From assembly GCF_021533215.1 (NCBI RefSeq), contig NZ_JAJNKA010000007.1:248001-312000 (forward strand): a stretch of 64,000 nucleotides of DNA. The letters are read 5' to 3'. This document shows, one piece after another, positions 17,522 to 26,182 of the stretch; the stretch's first letter is position 1; every line of letters begins with the position of its first letter. A program made the position numbers and the translations under genes. The stretch is from Portibacter lacus. GTDB lineage: Bacteria > Bacteroidota > Bacteroidia > Chitinophagales > Saprospiraceae. A model generated the notes under the pieces. That model saw nothing but the letters and a program-made list of their open reading frames with translations, searched no databases and was not told where the DNA came from.

Positions 17522-18584
17522 ATGCGACCTTTTCTTCTTCATGAACGATTAAAAGTGGCAATCCAACCTTAAAATTTCTTTTAGATTTATCGATTTGAAT
17601 ATTTTTATTCGAAACCAACTTATAGCGATCTCGAATATTTGCTAATCCAATTTTTTTCCCGATTTCATAATGAGTTTTTAACTTGATAACATTTTGAACA
17701 TAAATCATATTACCGTTTTCTGTCCATATATTTACTTCTAATGGATGATCTTGGGAAACTACATTATGCTGAACCGCATTCTCCACAAGAATCTGCAATG
17801 ATATCGGTGGTACATAACAACTCAAATCCTCGTCTTTAATGTCTAAGTTTAATTTAAAATTAGCACCAAACCTTTCATTCAACAAATAACTATAAGATTT
17901 TAGAAACTCAAGCTCTTGATCCAATGGCACTATAGCTTCACGCTCTGTCTCTAAGATATATCGATAAACCTTGGAAAAATCTTTAATAAAATTCTGAGCA
18001 GCATCTGCTGTAGATGGAATTAAGTAAGCAAGTGTATTCAAACTATTAAAGAGAAAATGAGGATTAACTTGATTCTGCAGTCCGATTAATATGGCATGAA
18101 TATTTTCTTTTTCAAGCTTCTCTTTTTCAATTTCAGCCTTCAATAATTTAGTATAAAACCTGGTGCCCTCATAGACTGATATAATCATTGCGCAAACAAT
18201 AAAGCTAAACAAAAGCATAGTAATATCTTTCGCGCCATCTGGTGGTAAACCAACATCAATCGCTGTATAGATCACATTTAGGATATTAGCAATGATGATA
18301 ATTCCTGCTATTACAACACCTAATTCGATATAAATCCTCTTTCTTATCTGAGAACGATTCGGAAATTTTTGAATCAGCCAATAAACTAAATACCTAAACA
18401 CCAACCAATAGATAAATACATATGAAAAGGAAACTGGAAAACAAACCAACCAAAAACTTACACCTGGATCAAAATGTGGAAAATAGTTTATTGCAGCTAA
18501 AATAGATATAATAGGAATACCTATTACAAATACCCATTTGTCATCAAAGAGAAAAACATCTTTAAAACTTGCTCTCTTACTCAT
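17514..18584 (-). CDS. LytS-type sensor histidine kinase
   Basis: A 356-residue inner-membrane kinase. Four hydrophobic segments fall at about residues 18-35, 43-72, 86-108 and 121-140, without an obvious extracellular sensor domain. A short coiled coil (145-160) leads to the H-box QNQVNPHFLFNSLN with phospho-acceptor His176 (PF06580 type), then an ATPase domain with PPISLQILVENAVQHN and KIGLANIRDRY. This four-helix arrangement is common in Bacteroidota and senses an unknown cue. It is co-transcribed with and overlaps the LytTR regulator. Confidence 0.92.
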   Translation of the reverse strand: MSKRASFKDVFLFDDKWVFVIGIPIISILAAINYFPHFDPGVSFWLVCFPVSFSYVFIYWLVFRYLVYWLIQKFPNRSQIRKRIYIELGVVIAGIIIIANILNVIYTAIDVGLPPDGAKDITMLLFSFIVCAMIISVYEGTRFYTKLLKAEIEKEKLEKENIHAILIGLQNQVNPHFLFNSLNTLAYLIPSTADAAQNFIKDFSKVYRYILETEREAIVPLDQELEFLKSYSYLLNERFGANFKLNLDIKDEDLSCYVPPISLQILVENAVQHNVVSQDHPLEVNIWTENGNMIYVQNVIKLKTHYEIGKKIGLANIRDRYKLVSNKNIQIDKSKRNFKVGLPLLIVHEEEKVAYV

Positions 18585-18616
18585 TAAAATTAAAAATACA
18601 TGATTGAATTCAATAC

Positions 18617-18624
18617 CAAAGATA
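18617..18624 (-). promoter_or_regulatory. Predicted -7 box of the LytS/LytTR pair
   Basis: CAAAGATA on the plus strand reads TATCTTTG on the minus strand, a perfect TAnnTTTG, 32 nt upstream of the kinase ATG at 18584. No TTG is seen at the usual -33 distance. Confidence 0.45.
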
Positions 18625-18772
18625 AAATATGAGAAAATCTAAATTTATAAAATGCACTATCTCTTCTACCACCTGCTTTTAGATTTATAAGAATTAACAA
18701 ATGCTATTTATCAACTTTAAAGAAGTCAATAAAATAAATTTCCTAGACATGTAGAAAAATGAATGAAAGTTT

Positions 18773-18814
18773 CAACAGTCGCTCCGACTTAGGGTGTTAT
18801 CGGAGCTCTTGTTG
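18773..18814. other. Interrupted inverted repeat, possible structured RNA or terminator remnant
   Basis: CAACA (18773-18777) pairs with TGTTG (18810-18814), and GCTCCGA (18781-18787) pairs perfectly with TCGGAGC (18800-18806), leaving a 3x3 internal loop and a 12-nt apical loop. It is more GC-rich than its surroundings. No T-run follows on either strand, so it is not a standard terminator. Confidence 0.45.
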
Positions 18815-19082
18815 ATTATGACCTCTGCAATTTGCATAGTTTAGGTAAAACAAGAGATCATATAAAAAGGGTATCTATAAAAATCTAGTATGATGCGTTA
18901 GGTTTCTAAAACTAATGACAATTAGAAGTGAATATCTAAAGTAAAAGTAGTAATAGCAAGTAAAATATTTTGAATCATCCTTTCTTAGAGATGAATTGCA
19001 TAATAGCTAATTTGAGTTGAAAATCTTAAAGCTTATTCTACTACCTCAAAGTCATTAGGACTAAGTTTTAATTAGATATAAA

Positions 19083-20273
19083 CTAAGATACAACTCCTGA
19101 TTTACCTGCTCCAAGACCAACATAAAGTTTCATGATGGATAATGCTAGAAGCAGATATAGAGATAAATTCCAATTTCCTGAAAGGTCGAAAAGACTACCA
19201 AATAGTATAGGTCCTGTTGCTGCTATTAGATAACCTATAGATTGCGCCATCCCAGATAGTTCTGTTGCGCTTTCAGTATCTGAAGAACGTACCACTATGA
19301 ATAGTAAAGCTAATCCAAAAGAACCTCCTAATACAAATCCGATCAAAGAAATCCATATATAGACAGGACCTAAAATTGGAAATATTAAACCTAAAACACC
19401 TATTATTTCCATAAAAATTAGCATCGCCACGACTACTCTTTGGTCATTCATTTTTCCAGCAATATTGGGAATAATTAGAGAACCTAAAATCCCAGTTGCT
19501 TGGCACAGTGATAACATCCATCCTGAAAATTCCGCGTTATATCCTCTGCCCTGAAGAATGGAAGGTAACCAAGCTAATATAACATAGAATGTAAAGGATT
19601 GGAATCCCATAAATAGTGCAACTTTCCACGCTAGCCTGGAGCTAGTCATATTCTTGATGCCTTCTAAAAAGTTTCGATTAGATGATGTTTTCTTAAGTCG
19701 CCATAACTGAGGAATCCAAATGATAATAGCAACTATTACCGGAATCACCCATAAAGCTAAAGAAGTGCTCCAACCGAAGTTATAATTATAGGCTAATGGT
19801 ACACTCAGTCCCGCAGCTAATGAAGCACCAATTGCCATAGTACTGGAATATAAACTGGTAATAAATCCAGAGTTAGCTGAAAAATTTCGTTTGGTTAGAC
19901 TAGGAAGCAATACATTCCCAAAAGCTATTGCAATTCCAAAGAACAATGTTCCCAAATAAAGAAATGGGAGAAATGAAATAGAACGAATCACTATTCCTAA
20001 AGCTAGTAAAATTAGTGCTCCGAATAGCGTTAAACCTGTTCCGAATCGTTTTGTAAATAATGGTGCAAGAATAGAAACAATTCCAAATCCAATCAATGGA
20101 AGTGTAGTCAGCAAACCTAACATAAAATTAGACAGTCCAGTGTCGCTTCTGATATCTTCAATGAGAGGTCCTACACTCGCGAGAGCTGGACGTAGATTGA
20201 AGGCAATCATCAAAATTCCGACGACTAATAACCCATTACCAACCTTCTGGAAACCTTGAGACTCCTTGTGCAA
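19083..20273 (-). CDS. MFS transporter, CynX/NimT (cyanate permease-like) family
   Basis: A 396-residue, 12-helix major facilitator. The segment AFNLRPALASVGPLIEDIRSDTGLS at the first helix is the signature of the CynX/NimT/YeaN family, and LAPLFTKRFGTG gives the loop 2-3 motif. Members transport cyanate, nitroimidazoles or unknown small anions, and many are unassigned. It lies 153 bp downstream of kduI on the same strand, so it could be read through from the uronate operon, but the gap is larger than inside that operon. No substrate is claimed. Confidence 0.85.
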   Translation of the reverse strand: MHKESQGFQKVGNGLLVVGILMIAFNLRPALASVGPLIEDIRSDTGLSNFMLGLLTTLPLIGFGIVSILAPLFTKRFGTGLTLFGALILLALGIVIRSISFLPFLYLGTLFFGIAIAFGNVLLPSLTKRNFSANSGFITSLYSSTMAIGASLAAGLSVPLAYNYNFGWSTSLALWVIPVIVAIIIWIPQLWRLKKTSSNRNFLEGIKNMTSSRLAWKVALFMGFQSFTFYVILAWLPSILQGRGYNAEFSGWMLSLCQATGILGSLIIPNIAGKMNDQRVVVAMLIFMEIIGVLGLIFPILGPVYIWISLIGFVLGGSFGLALLFIVVRSSDTESATELSGMAQSIGYLIAATGPILFGSLFDLSGNWNLSLYLLLALSIMKLYVGLGAGKSGVVS

Positions 20274-20426
20274 TATTTACAACTTTAGACGATAAGTACA
20301 CGAAAGTAGATAAATCATTGCAGCTTAAAGCTTTTTATACTTTAAGATATGATTTAACATGCCCCATTAACTATTTTTCTAAATAGAAACTGTTTATTTT
20401 AACTCTTTCAGAAATTGATAATTACT

Positions 20427-21257
20427 CTACATAATATCATTCAACTCGACAAAGTCCATATCCGTAAAGTCCTTATTTTCCCCAGCCATTGCCCAGATGA
20501 ACGAATAACTAGCCGTACCACTTCCTGCATGGATAGACCAAGGCGGAGAAATGATAGCTTGTTCATTCTGCACCCAAAGGTGTCTCGTTTGCTGTGGGTC
20601 TCCCATGAAATGCATGACACCGTGATTTTCAGGAACATCAAAATATAAATACAATTCACTTCTTCGATCATGCGTATGAGGAGGCATCGTGTTCCAAACA
20701 GATCCTTTATGCATTACTGTAAGTCCCATTACAACTTGACAACTTGCGATTCCGTCATTATGGATATACTTATAAATCGTTCGTTCGTTAGCGGTATCAC
20801 TAGAACCTAGCGTTACAGGTAGTGCATCTTCTTTAGTATATAATTTGCTAGGATGCGTCATATGTGCTAAAGCAGAAAAACAATAGAATCTTGCAGGATT
20901 TTTAGCGTCAGCAGAACTAAAACTTACGTCCTTAGTGCCTTTACCTAAATAAACACAAGATAATTTCTCGACATCGAAGGTCTCTCCATCTCCAGTAATG
21001 CTTCCCTTTCCTCCTACATTTATGATTCCTATTTCTCTTCTTTCCAAAAAGTAATCACTTTTTAATGCATCAAAAGTATCTAAAACAATATCGCCTTTAG
21101 TCGGTACCACACCACCTACCACCATTCGATCATAGTGGCTATATACAAAATTGGCTTCGCCGTCTTCAAACAGCTCTTCCATTAAAAAATTTTCTCTTAA
21201 CTCCTCCGTGTTCATCATTTCAACTTCACGAGGATTGGATTCATATCTTTCTTCCAT
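20427..21257 (-). CDS. kduI: 5-keto-4-deoxyuronate isomerase (4-deoxy-L-threo-5-hexosulose-uronate ketol-isomerase)
   Basis: A 276-residue cupin enzyme from the ATG at 21257; the frame extends to 21299 but would overlap kduD. It isomerises 5-keto-4-deoxyuronate to 2,5-diketo-3-deoxygluconate in the cytoplasm. Zinc ligands are visible as the HTH...E set in PPHTHDRRSELYLYF and the later His in SIHAGSGT. ESNPREVEMMNTEELRENFL at the N-terminus is characteristic, and the length is normal. It follows kduD by 19 nt, and its product is the substrate of KduD. It acts on the unsaturated uronates released by a GH105/GH88-type hydrolase such as the one at 28597. Confidence 0.96.
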   Translation of the reverse strand: MEERYESNPREVEMMNTEELRENFLMEELFEDGEANFVYSHYDRMVVGGVVPTKGDIVLDTFDALKSDYFLERREIGIINVGGKGSITGDGETFDVEKLSCVYLGKGTKDVSFSSADAKNPARFYCFSALAHMTHPSKLYTKEDALPVTLGSSDTANERTIYKYIHNDGIASCQVVMGLTVMHKGSVWNTMPPHTHDRRSELYLYFDVPENHGVMHFMGDPQQTRHLWVQNEQAIISPPWSIHAGSGTASYSFIWAMAGENKDFTDMDFVELNDIM

Positions 21258-21276
21258 GATATTTAAATTTTTTTTA

Positions 21277-22032
21277 TTATCTACCCATCCAACCACCATC
21301 TACTACTAGTATCTCTCCTGAAACATAGTCAGAAGCTCTAGAAGCTAAAAATACGATTGGACCTTTAAAATCTTCTGGTTTCCCCCATCTTCCTGCGGGA
21401 ATTCTTCCTAAAATAGCATCACTTCTTTCTGGATTATCCTGAAGTGCTTGTGTATTATCTGTAGCAATATATCCAGGAGCAATTGCATTCACTTGAACGT
21501 TTTTGCCTGCCCATTCATTGGATAAAGCTTTGACTAAACTACCTATCGCGCCTTTACTTGCAGCGTATCCTGGAACGGTTATTCCGCCTTGGAACGTAAG
21601 TAACGAAGCCGTAAAAATGATCTTACCTCCACCCTGCTCTATCATCGTTTTACCGATTTCTCTAGCTAGCACAAACTGCGCATTCAGGTTTACTTCTATA
21701 ACGTTATCCCAATAATCATCAGAATGTTCGGCTGCAGGTGCACGTTTTATCGTTCCTGCATTATTCACAAGGATATCTATTTTCTTTCCTTTTATTTCTT
21801 CCAAAAATGCGTAGACAGAAGATCGATCACTAAAATCTGCTTGGTAAGCTTCAAATTTCCTCCCCAACTTTTGTACTTCTTGTTCTATCTTACTTCCTGT
21901 TTTTTCCAATGTAGCTGATACACCTATAATATCCGCACCAGCTTCAGCTAATCCTATCGCCATGCCCATACCAATTCCTCTTTTACATCCCGTTACGATT
22001 GCTGTCTTCCCTGTTAAATCAAATTGTCCCAA
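21277..22032 (-). CDS. kduD: 2-deoxy-D-gluconate 3-dehydrogenase / 2,5-diketo-3-deoxygluconate reductase
   Basis: A 251-residue classical SDR. The N-terminus has FDLTGKTAIVTGCKRGIGMGMA with the coenzyme motif TGCKRGIG, then NNAGTIKRAPA, and the active site ASLLTFQGG...YAASKG (Ser, Tyr, Lys). The NNAGTIKR and TFQGG signatures separate KduD from generic FabG proteins. It reduces 2,5-diketo-3-deoxygluconate to KDG. It lies between kduI (19 nt downstream) and the TRAP permease gene (49 nt upstream). Confidence 0.94.
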   Translation of the reverse strand: MGQFDLTGKTAIVTGCKRGIGMGMAIGLAEAGADIIGVSATLEKTGSKIEQEVQKLGRKFEAYQADFSDRSSVYAFLEEIKGKKIDILVNNAGTIKRAPAAEHSDDYWDNVIEVNLNAQFVLAREIGKTMIEQGGGKIIFTASLLTFQGGITVPGYAASKGAIGSLVKALSNEWAGKNVQVNAIAPGYIATDNTQALQDNPERSDAILGRIPAGRWGKPEDFKGPIVFLASRASDYVSGEILVVDGGWMGR

Positions 22033-22081
22033 AACTTAAATTTCTTTTTTGTTAAATTAAATAAATATCAATTACCAGTTT

Positions 22082-23386
22082 TTATAAACCAAATAATTTT
22101 GGTAACCATAAACTAATAGAAGGTATAAAGGTAACTAAGATTAAAGTCGCAATCATTGCCAGTAAAAAAGGGATTAATGGCTTAATAATTTCCGAAACCG
22201 AAATCTTAGCGACTCCAGCACCAACAAACAATATCGTTCCTACTGGTGGTGTACATAATCCAATACATAAATTCAATACCATGATGATCCCAAAATGAAC
22301 TGGATCCATTCCTAACTGTGTAACAACAGGTAAGAATATTGGCGTAAATATTAAAACAGCAGGCGTCATATCCATAAAGGTTCCGACTACCAATAAAGTT
22401 AAGTTAATCAATAAGAATATTGCAATCGGATTACTGACGGTATCCAATAAGAATCCTGTCATTAACTGCGGTATACTTTCAAAGGAGAACAACCATGACA
22501 TCGCCATAGATGTACAGATCAAAAACATCACTATCGCAGTCGTTTTCGCACTATCTAATAATATGGACGGCAAATCTTTGACTTTTATACTTTTATATGC
22601 GAAACCAAGTATGCCAGCGTAAACAATAGCTATCGCAGCAGCCTCTGTTGCAGTAAATATCCCTTGAACAATTCCTCCTACGATGATTACTAGCATCAGC
22701 AAACTAAAGAATGACTTCCTGAAATCATTCCATAATTGACTTAATTTAACACGGTCTCCTCTTTTAATTTTTTTCTTGAAAGCGATATATGCCGCAACTA
22801 ATATCAGGGACAGACCCACTAAGAAGCCAGGCAAGTAACCTGCTATAAACAATGCGGCTACTGACGCTGTTCCTCCAGAAGCTAATGCATAAACGATTAA
22901 TACATTACTTGGAGGTATCAATAGTCCTGTCGTAGAAGAGGTTATGTTAACTGCAGCACTAAATGGTACGGGATATCCTTCATCCTTCATTCGGTCGGTC
23001 ATTACACTTCCTATCGCAGATGCAGCCGCTACAGCAGAACCCGAAATAGCACCAAAAAGCATGGAAGCTAAAACATTGACATAAGCTAATCCACCTGGTA
23101 AACTCCCGACGGCAGATTTCGCAAAATTAACGAGCCGATTCGCAATCCCACCCCGATTCATCAGCTCACCAGCGAGAATAAAAAACGGTATGGCCAACAA
23201 GGCAAAACTATCTATCCCAATCGTCATTCGCTGAGAAACAGTTGTGATTCCTGGAAAAAATGGGATGTTTATTAAGAGCGTTATAACAGTAGATATACCG
23301 ATAGCATATGCTACTGGAACACCATAAGCAAGCAATCCAAAAAAGCTTATAAATAATACAATGATGCTGATTAATTCTATACTCAT
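22082..23386 (-). CDS. TRAP transporter large permease (DctM type)
   Basis: A 434-residue protein with about 12 hydrophobic helices, typical of the TRAP large subunit: FGLLAYGVPVAYAIG, FALLAIPFFILAGELMNRGGIANRL, LASMLFGAISGSAVAAASAIG, TSSTTGLLIPPSNVLIVYA, and the C-terminal CIGLCTPPVGTILFVG. With the small subunit it forms the Na+-driven membrane part of a tripartite uptake system. Its start overlaps the DctQ stop by 4 nt. The context (UxaC, UxuA, KduD, KduI) points to a hexuronate or unsaturated oligo-uronide as substrate. Confidence 0.95.
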   Translation of the reverse strand: MSIELISIIVLFISFFGLLAYGVPVAYAIGISTVITLLINIPFFPGITTVSQRMTIGIDSFALLAIPFFILAGELMNRGGIANRLVNFAKSAVGSLPGGLAYVNVLASMLFGAISGSAVAAASAIGSVMTDRMKDEGYPVPFSAAVNITSSTTGLLIPPSNVLIVYALASGGTASVAALFIAGYLPGFLVGLSLILVAAYIAFKKKIKRGDRVKLSQLWNDFRKSFFSLLMLVIIVGGIVQGIFTATEAAAIAIVYAGILGFAYKSIKVKDLPSILLDSAKTTAIVMFLICTSMAMSWLFSFESIPQLMTGFLLDTVSNPIAIFLLINLTLLVVGTFMDMTPAVLIFTPIFLPVVTQLGMDPVHFGIIMVLNLCIGLCTPPVGTILFVGAGVAKISVSEIIKPLIPFLLAMIATLILVTFIPSISLWLPKLFGL

Positions 23387-23844
23387 GGTCTTGTGATGTT
23401 ATAGATGGAATAAAAAATAATGATTAAACCACTGATAGGAACAATGCTGTAAATAAATCCAAGCGAGATTCCCATTGCTGGTGATTGTTGACCAAGAATA
23501 AATGTCAAGTAAACTAAATTTCCACCTCCTATAACCATAACAATTAAGGCAAATAAGAGCATAAGAATTTCAATAATTTTTAATCTTTTCTTAAGTGCTT
23601 CGGGGCTTAATTTTCGAAGTAAGTAATCCATGGACAAATGAGCCCGTTGACCATTCAAGTAAGCAGCACCTAATATAGCTAGCCATATTAACGCAAATCT
23701 TGCAAATTCTTCCGTAAATGAACTAGACTGTCCTATCAAGTATCTACTGACAACCTGCCAGATAACATCTAGGACTAATAAAGAAAATATAAAAACCAGA
23801 AAATACTCAATGGCTTTATTCATCGTTTTGTACGCAACTTCCAT
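23383..23844 (-). CDS. TRAP transporter small permease (DctQ type)
   Basis: A 153-residue, four-helix inner-membrane protein from the ATG at 23844, one nt after the DctP stop; the longer frame to 23868 would overlap dctP. QVVSRYLIGQSSSFTEEFARFALIWLAILGAA is the DctQ signature, followed by RAHLSMDYLLRKL. It binds the large subunit as a scaffold. Both junctions (1 nt upstream, 4-nt overlap downstream) indicate translational coupling in fixed P-Q-M order. Confidence 0.93.
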   Translation of the reverse strand: MEVAYKTMNKAIEYFLVFIFSLLVLDVIWQVVSRYLIGQSSSFTEEFARFALIWLAILGAAYLNGQRAHLSMDYLLRKLSPEALKKRLKIIEILMLLFALIVMVIGGGNLVYLTFILGQQSPAMGISLGFIYSIVPISGLIIIFYSIYNITRP

Positions 23845-23845
23845 C

Positions 23846-24814
23846 TTATTGATTTTGAATTTCTTCAACCACTTTCTTCATGGCTGGATCTGAAGCAAAT
23901 TTTTCAACTACACTCTTTGCTTTTTCGGCAAATAAGGTTTTATCAGGTTTAATTACAGTTACACCTGCTTCTTTTAGAATAACCATACATTCTTCCACAT
24001 TTTCCTTCCAGAATCTTTTTTGAGCGATAGCAGATGTTTTAGCTGCTTGTTCTACCCATTCTTTCTCTTGATCATCTAGTGTACTCCAAAATTTAGTACC
24101 CATCACCAGTACATCTGGCAAGGAACTGTGTTCATCCAGAGAATAGTACTTACATATTTCATAATGTCTGGATGTCACAAAAGATGGTGGATTATTCTCT
24201 GCACCATCCACAACACCTTGCTGCAAAGCCGTATATAATTCACCATATGCCATCGGTGTTGCTGAGCCACCTAGCGCATTAACCATATTAACAGACATCT
24301 GATCACTCATGACCCGAATTTTCATACCATCTAGATCTGATGGTTCTTTGATTGGTTTTTCTTTTGTATAGAAACTTCTGCTACCTGCATCGTAGAAACA
24401 CATACCTTTTAATAAGTAATCGCTTCCTGCATCCAGAATGGCTTGTCCTGTTGGCCCCTCTAAAACTTTGAACAAGTGCTCCTTGTCTCTAAAGAGGTAA
24501 GGAATACCAAGAACTTTGTATTCAGGAGCAAAATTGGCCATTGCAGCTGCACTAACCTTGGTCATAGAAATACTGCCTATTTGCAATAATTCAAGAACCT
24601 CCCTTTCAGTGCCTAATTGGCCATCAGGAAATATTTTTACGATAACTTTTCCACCAGAAATCCGTTCTGCTTCTTCTGCAAATACTTCCATTCCTTTATG
24701 AACTGGATGAGTGATAGGAAGTGTATGCGCGAGCAAGACCCGTTTATGATCTACTACATTATTGCAGCTAATGATCGAAAAGAAAAATGAGACAAAAACT
24801 AGTAATCTTACCAT
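23846..24814 (-). CDS. TRAP transporter substrate-binding lipoprotein (DctP type)
   Basis: A 322-residue solute-binding protein. Its short signal sequence ends at a lipobox (IISC, Cys17), so it should be a membrane-anchored lipoprotein rather than a free periplasmic protein. Family signatures: AHTLPITHPVHKGMEVFAEE, FPDGQLGTEREVLELLQ, the anion-binding Arg region LDGMKIRVMSDQMSVNM, and ALQQGVVDGAENNPPSF. The sugar-acid specificity is taken from its neighbours. Its ATG directly abuts the uxaC stop (TAAATG). Confidence 0.94.
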   Translation of the reverse strand: MVRLLVFVSFFFSIISCNNVVDHKRVLLAHTLPITHPVHKGMEVFAEEAERISGGKVIVKIFPDGQLGTEREVLELLQIGSISMTKVSAAAMANFAPEYKVLGIPYLFRDKEHLFKVLEGPTGQAILDAGSDYLLKGMCFYDAGSRSFYTKEKPIKEPSDLDGMKIRVMSDQMSVNMVNALGGSATPMAYGELYTALQQGVVDGAENNPPSFVTSRHYEICKYYSLDEHSSLPDVLVMGTKFWSTLDDQEKEWVEQAAKTSAIAQKRFWKENVEECMVILKEAGVTVIKPDKTLFAEKAKSVVEKFASDPAMKKVVEEIQNQ

Positions 24815-26179
24815 TTAGAATTTAAAATAATTTTTAGCATTAAAATAACTGATGTTTTGAACCATGCTGCCTAGCAATTCCATATCCTTAGGGATTTCTC
24901 CTTTTTCCACATCTTGTCCAATAATATTGCAAAGTATTCTCCTGAAATATTCGTGTCTAGGAAAGGAAAGAAAGCTACGACTATCAGTTAGCATTCCTAA
25001 GAAAGTGGACAATAGACCCATATTAGACAGGGCATTCATTTGTTTCTCCATTCCATCCTTTTGGTCTAGAAACCACCAAGCAGAACCATATTGGATATTT
25101 CTGAAATTACCTGCCATTGTTGCAAAAACTTCATTATCACCTGGATTCAGATTGTAGAGAATAGTTTTACCTAATTTATTGACCTTGTTCAATTCATTTA
25201 GAAAATAGGACATCGATTCTGCTTGCGAATAATCCCCTATCGAATCACAACCTACATCAGCTCCTATTTCATCACTTAATCTGGTATTATTATCGCGAAT
25301 TGCATTTACATGATACTGGGCGACCCAGCCTTTTTCATAATACATTACCCCAAGCTCGTGCATTAATCTTGCCTTATAAAAACTCAATTCATCTGGAGTT
25401 ATAAATCCGCCATCTATTCTTTTAGCAACTAGTGCATTTAGGTCAATTTTATTGCTATTTGGCTTATGAAAATGTGCTATTCCATGATCAGCTAATTTAC
25501 ATCCTGTTGCATCAAAGAAATTAATTCTCTCTTGCAGATAATTAAGAAGATCATCAAAGTTAGAAATATCGTAATCTGCTATTTCAATACTGTTTAGATA
25601 ATCATCCTTTTCGATGTGGATAAATTTATCTGGCCTAAAAGTAGGAAACATTTTCAAATCAGATTTTCCCTTGAAAGCAATATGGTGTTCTAAGGAATCC
25701 GTTGGGTGATCTGTTGTGCATACCACCTCGACATTTTGCATTTCTAGTAAACCTTGAGTTGTAAACTCATCTTTTTGAAGAAAATGATTACATTTTTCAA
25801 AGATCGATTTTGCCGTTTTCGGCGATAGTAATTCTTTAATTCCGAAATAACGCTGTAACTCGAGATGCGTCCAGTGATATAATGGATTCCGAAGAGTATG
25901 CGGTACTGTTTCTGCCCACTTTTCAAATTTCTCATAATCTGAAGCATCACCCGTTATATAATCTTCCGGGATACCAAGAGCACGCATTGCTCTCCACTTA
26001 TAATGATCACCGTCTAGCCAAACCTCCGTGATAGATCTAAATTGCTTGTTACTAGCAATCTGCTCAGGAATAAGGTGATTATGGTAATCAATAATCGGAA
26101 GATCTCTTGAAAACTCATGAAAAAGTTCTGAAGAAGTATCTGTATCCAGTAAAAATTCAGCATCTAAAAAAGTCTTCAT
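24815..26179 (-). CDS. uxaC: Uronate isomerase
   Basis: A 454-residue amidohydrolase-superfamily enzyme that converts D-glucuronate to D-fructuronate, or D-galacturonate to D-tagaturonate. The N-terminal PIIDYHNHL (His33, His35) supplies the first metal ligands, EVWLDGDHYKWRAMRALGI is diagnostic, CTTDHPTDSLEHH and GCKLADHGIAHF are core loops, and TDSRSFLSFPRHEYFRR is the C-terminal signature. Length is close to the normal 470. It lies between uxuA (3-nt gap) and the TRAP binding protein (no gap). With UxuA beside it, the glucuronate direction is the likely use. Confidence 0.97.
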   Translation of the reverse strand: MKTFLDAEFLLDTDTSSELFHEFSRDLPIIDYHNHLIPEQIASNKQFRSITEVWLDGDHYKWRAMRALGIPEDYITGDASDYEKFEKWAETVPHTLRNPLYHWTHLELQRYFGIKELLSPKTAKSIFEKCNHFLQKDEFTTQGLLEMQNVEVVCTTDHPTDSLEHHIAFKGKSDLKMFPTFRPDKFIHIEKDDYLNSIEIADYDISNFDDLLNYLQERINFFDATGCKLADHGIAHFHKPNSNKIDLNALVAKRIDGGFITPDELSFYKARLMHELGVMYYEKGWVAQYHVNAIRDNNTRLSDEIGADVGCDSIGDYSQAESMSYFLNELNKVNKLGKTILYNLNPGDNEVFATMAGNFRNIQYGSAWWFLDQKDGMEKQMNALSNMGLLSTFLGMLTDSRSFLSFPRHEYFRRILCNIIGQDVEKGEIPKDMELLGSMVQNISYFNAKNYFKF

Positions 26180-26182
26180 ATT

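Larger units (their letters stand above)
18585..19082. other. 498-bp intergenic stretch without a gene
   Basis: AT-rich sequence between the kinase start and the stop of the MFS gene. No convincing reading frame or tRNA is present. It holds the kinase -7 box at 18617 and an interrupted hairpin at 18773-18814. The rest looks like unstructured AT-rich DNA with frequent stops in all frames. Confidence 0.6.

Noticed and set aside
18585-19082. Possible small gene or tRNA in the 498-bp gap
   Set aside because: Stops are frequent in all frames, no D-loop or T-loop pattern could be folded, and the only structure is the hairpin at 18773.
19083-20273. The MFS gene as a uronate transporter
   Set aside because: Its sequence is of the CynX/NimT type rather than the ExuT type, and the operon already has a TRAP system; position alone is not enough.
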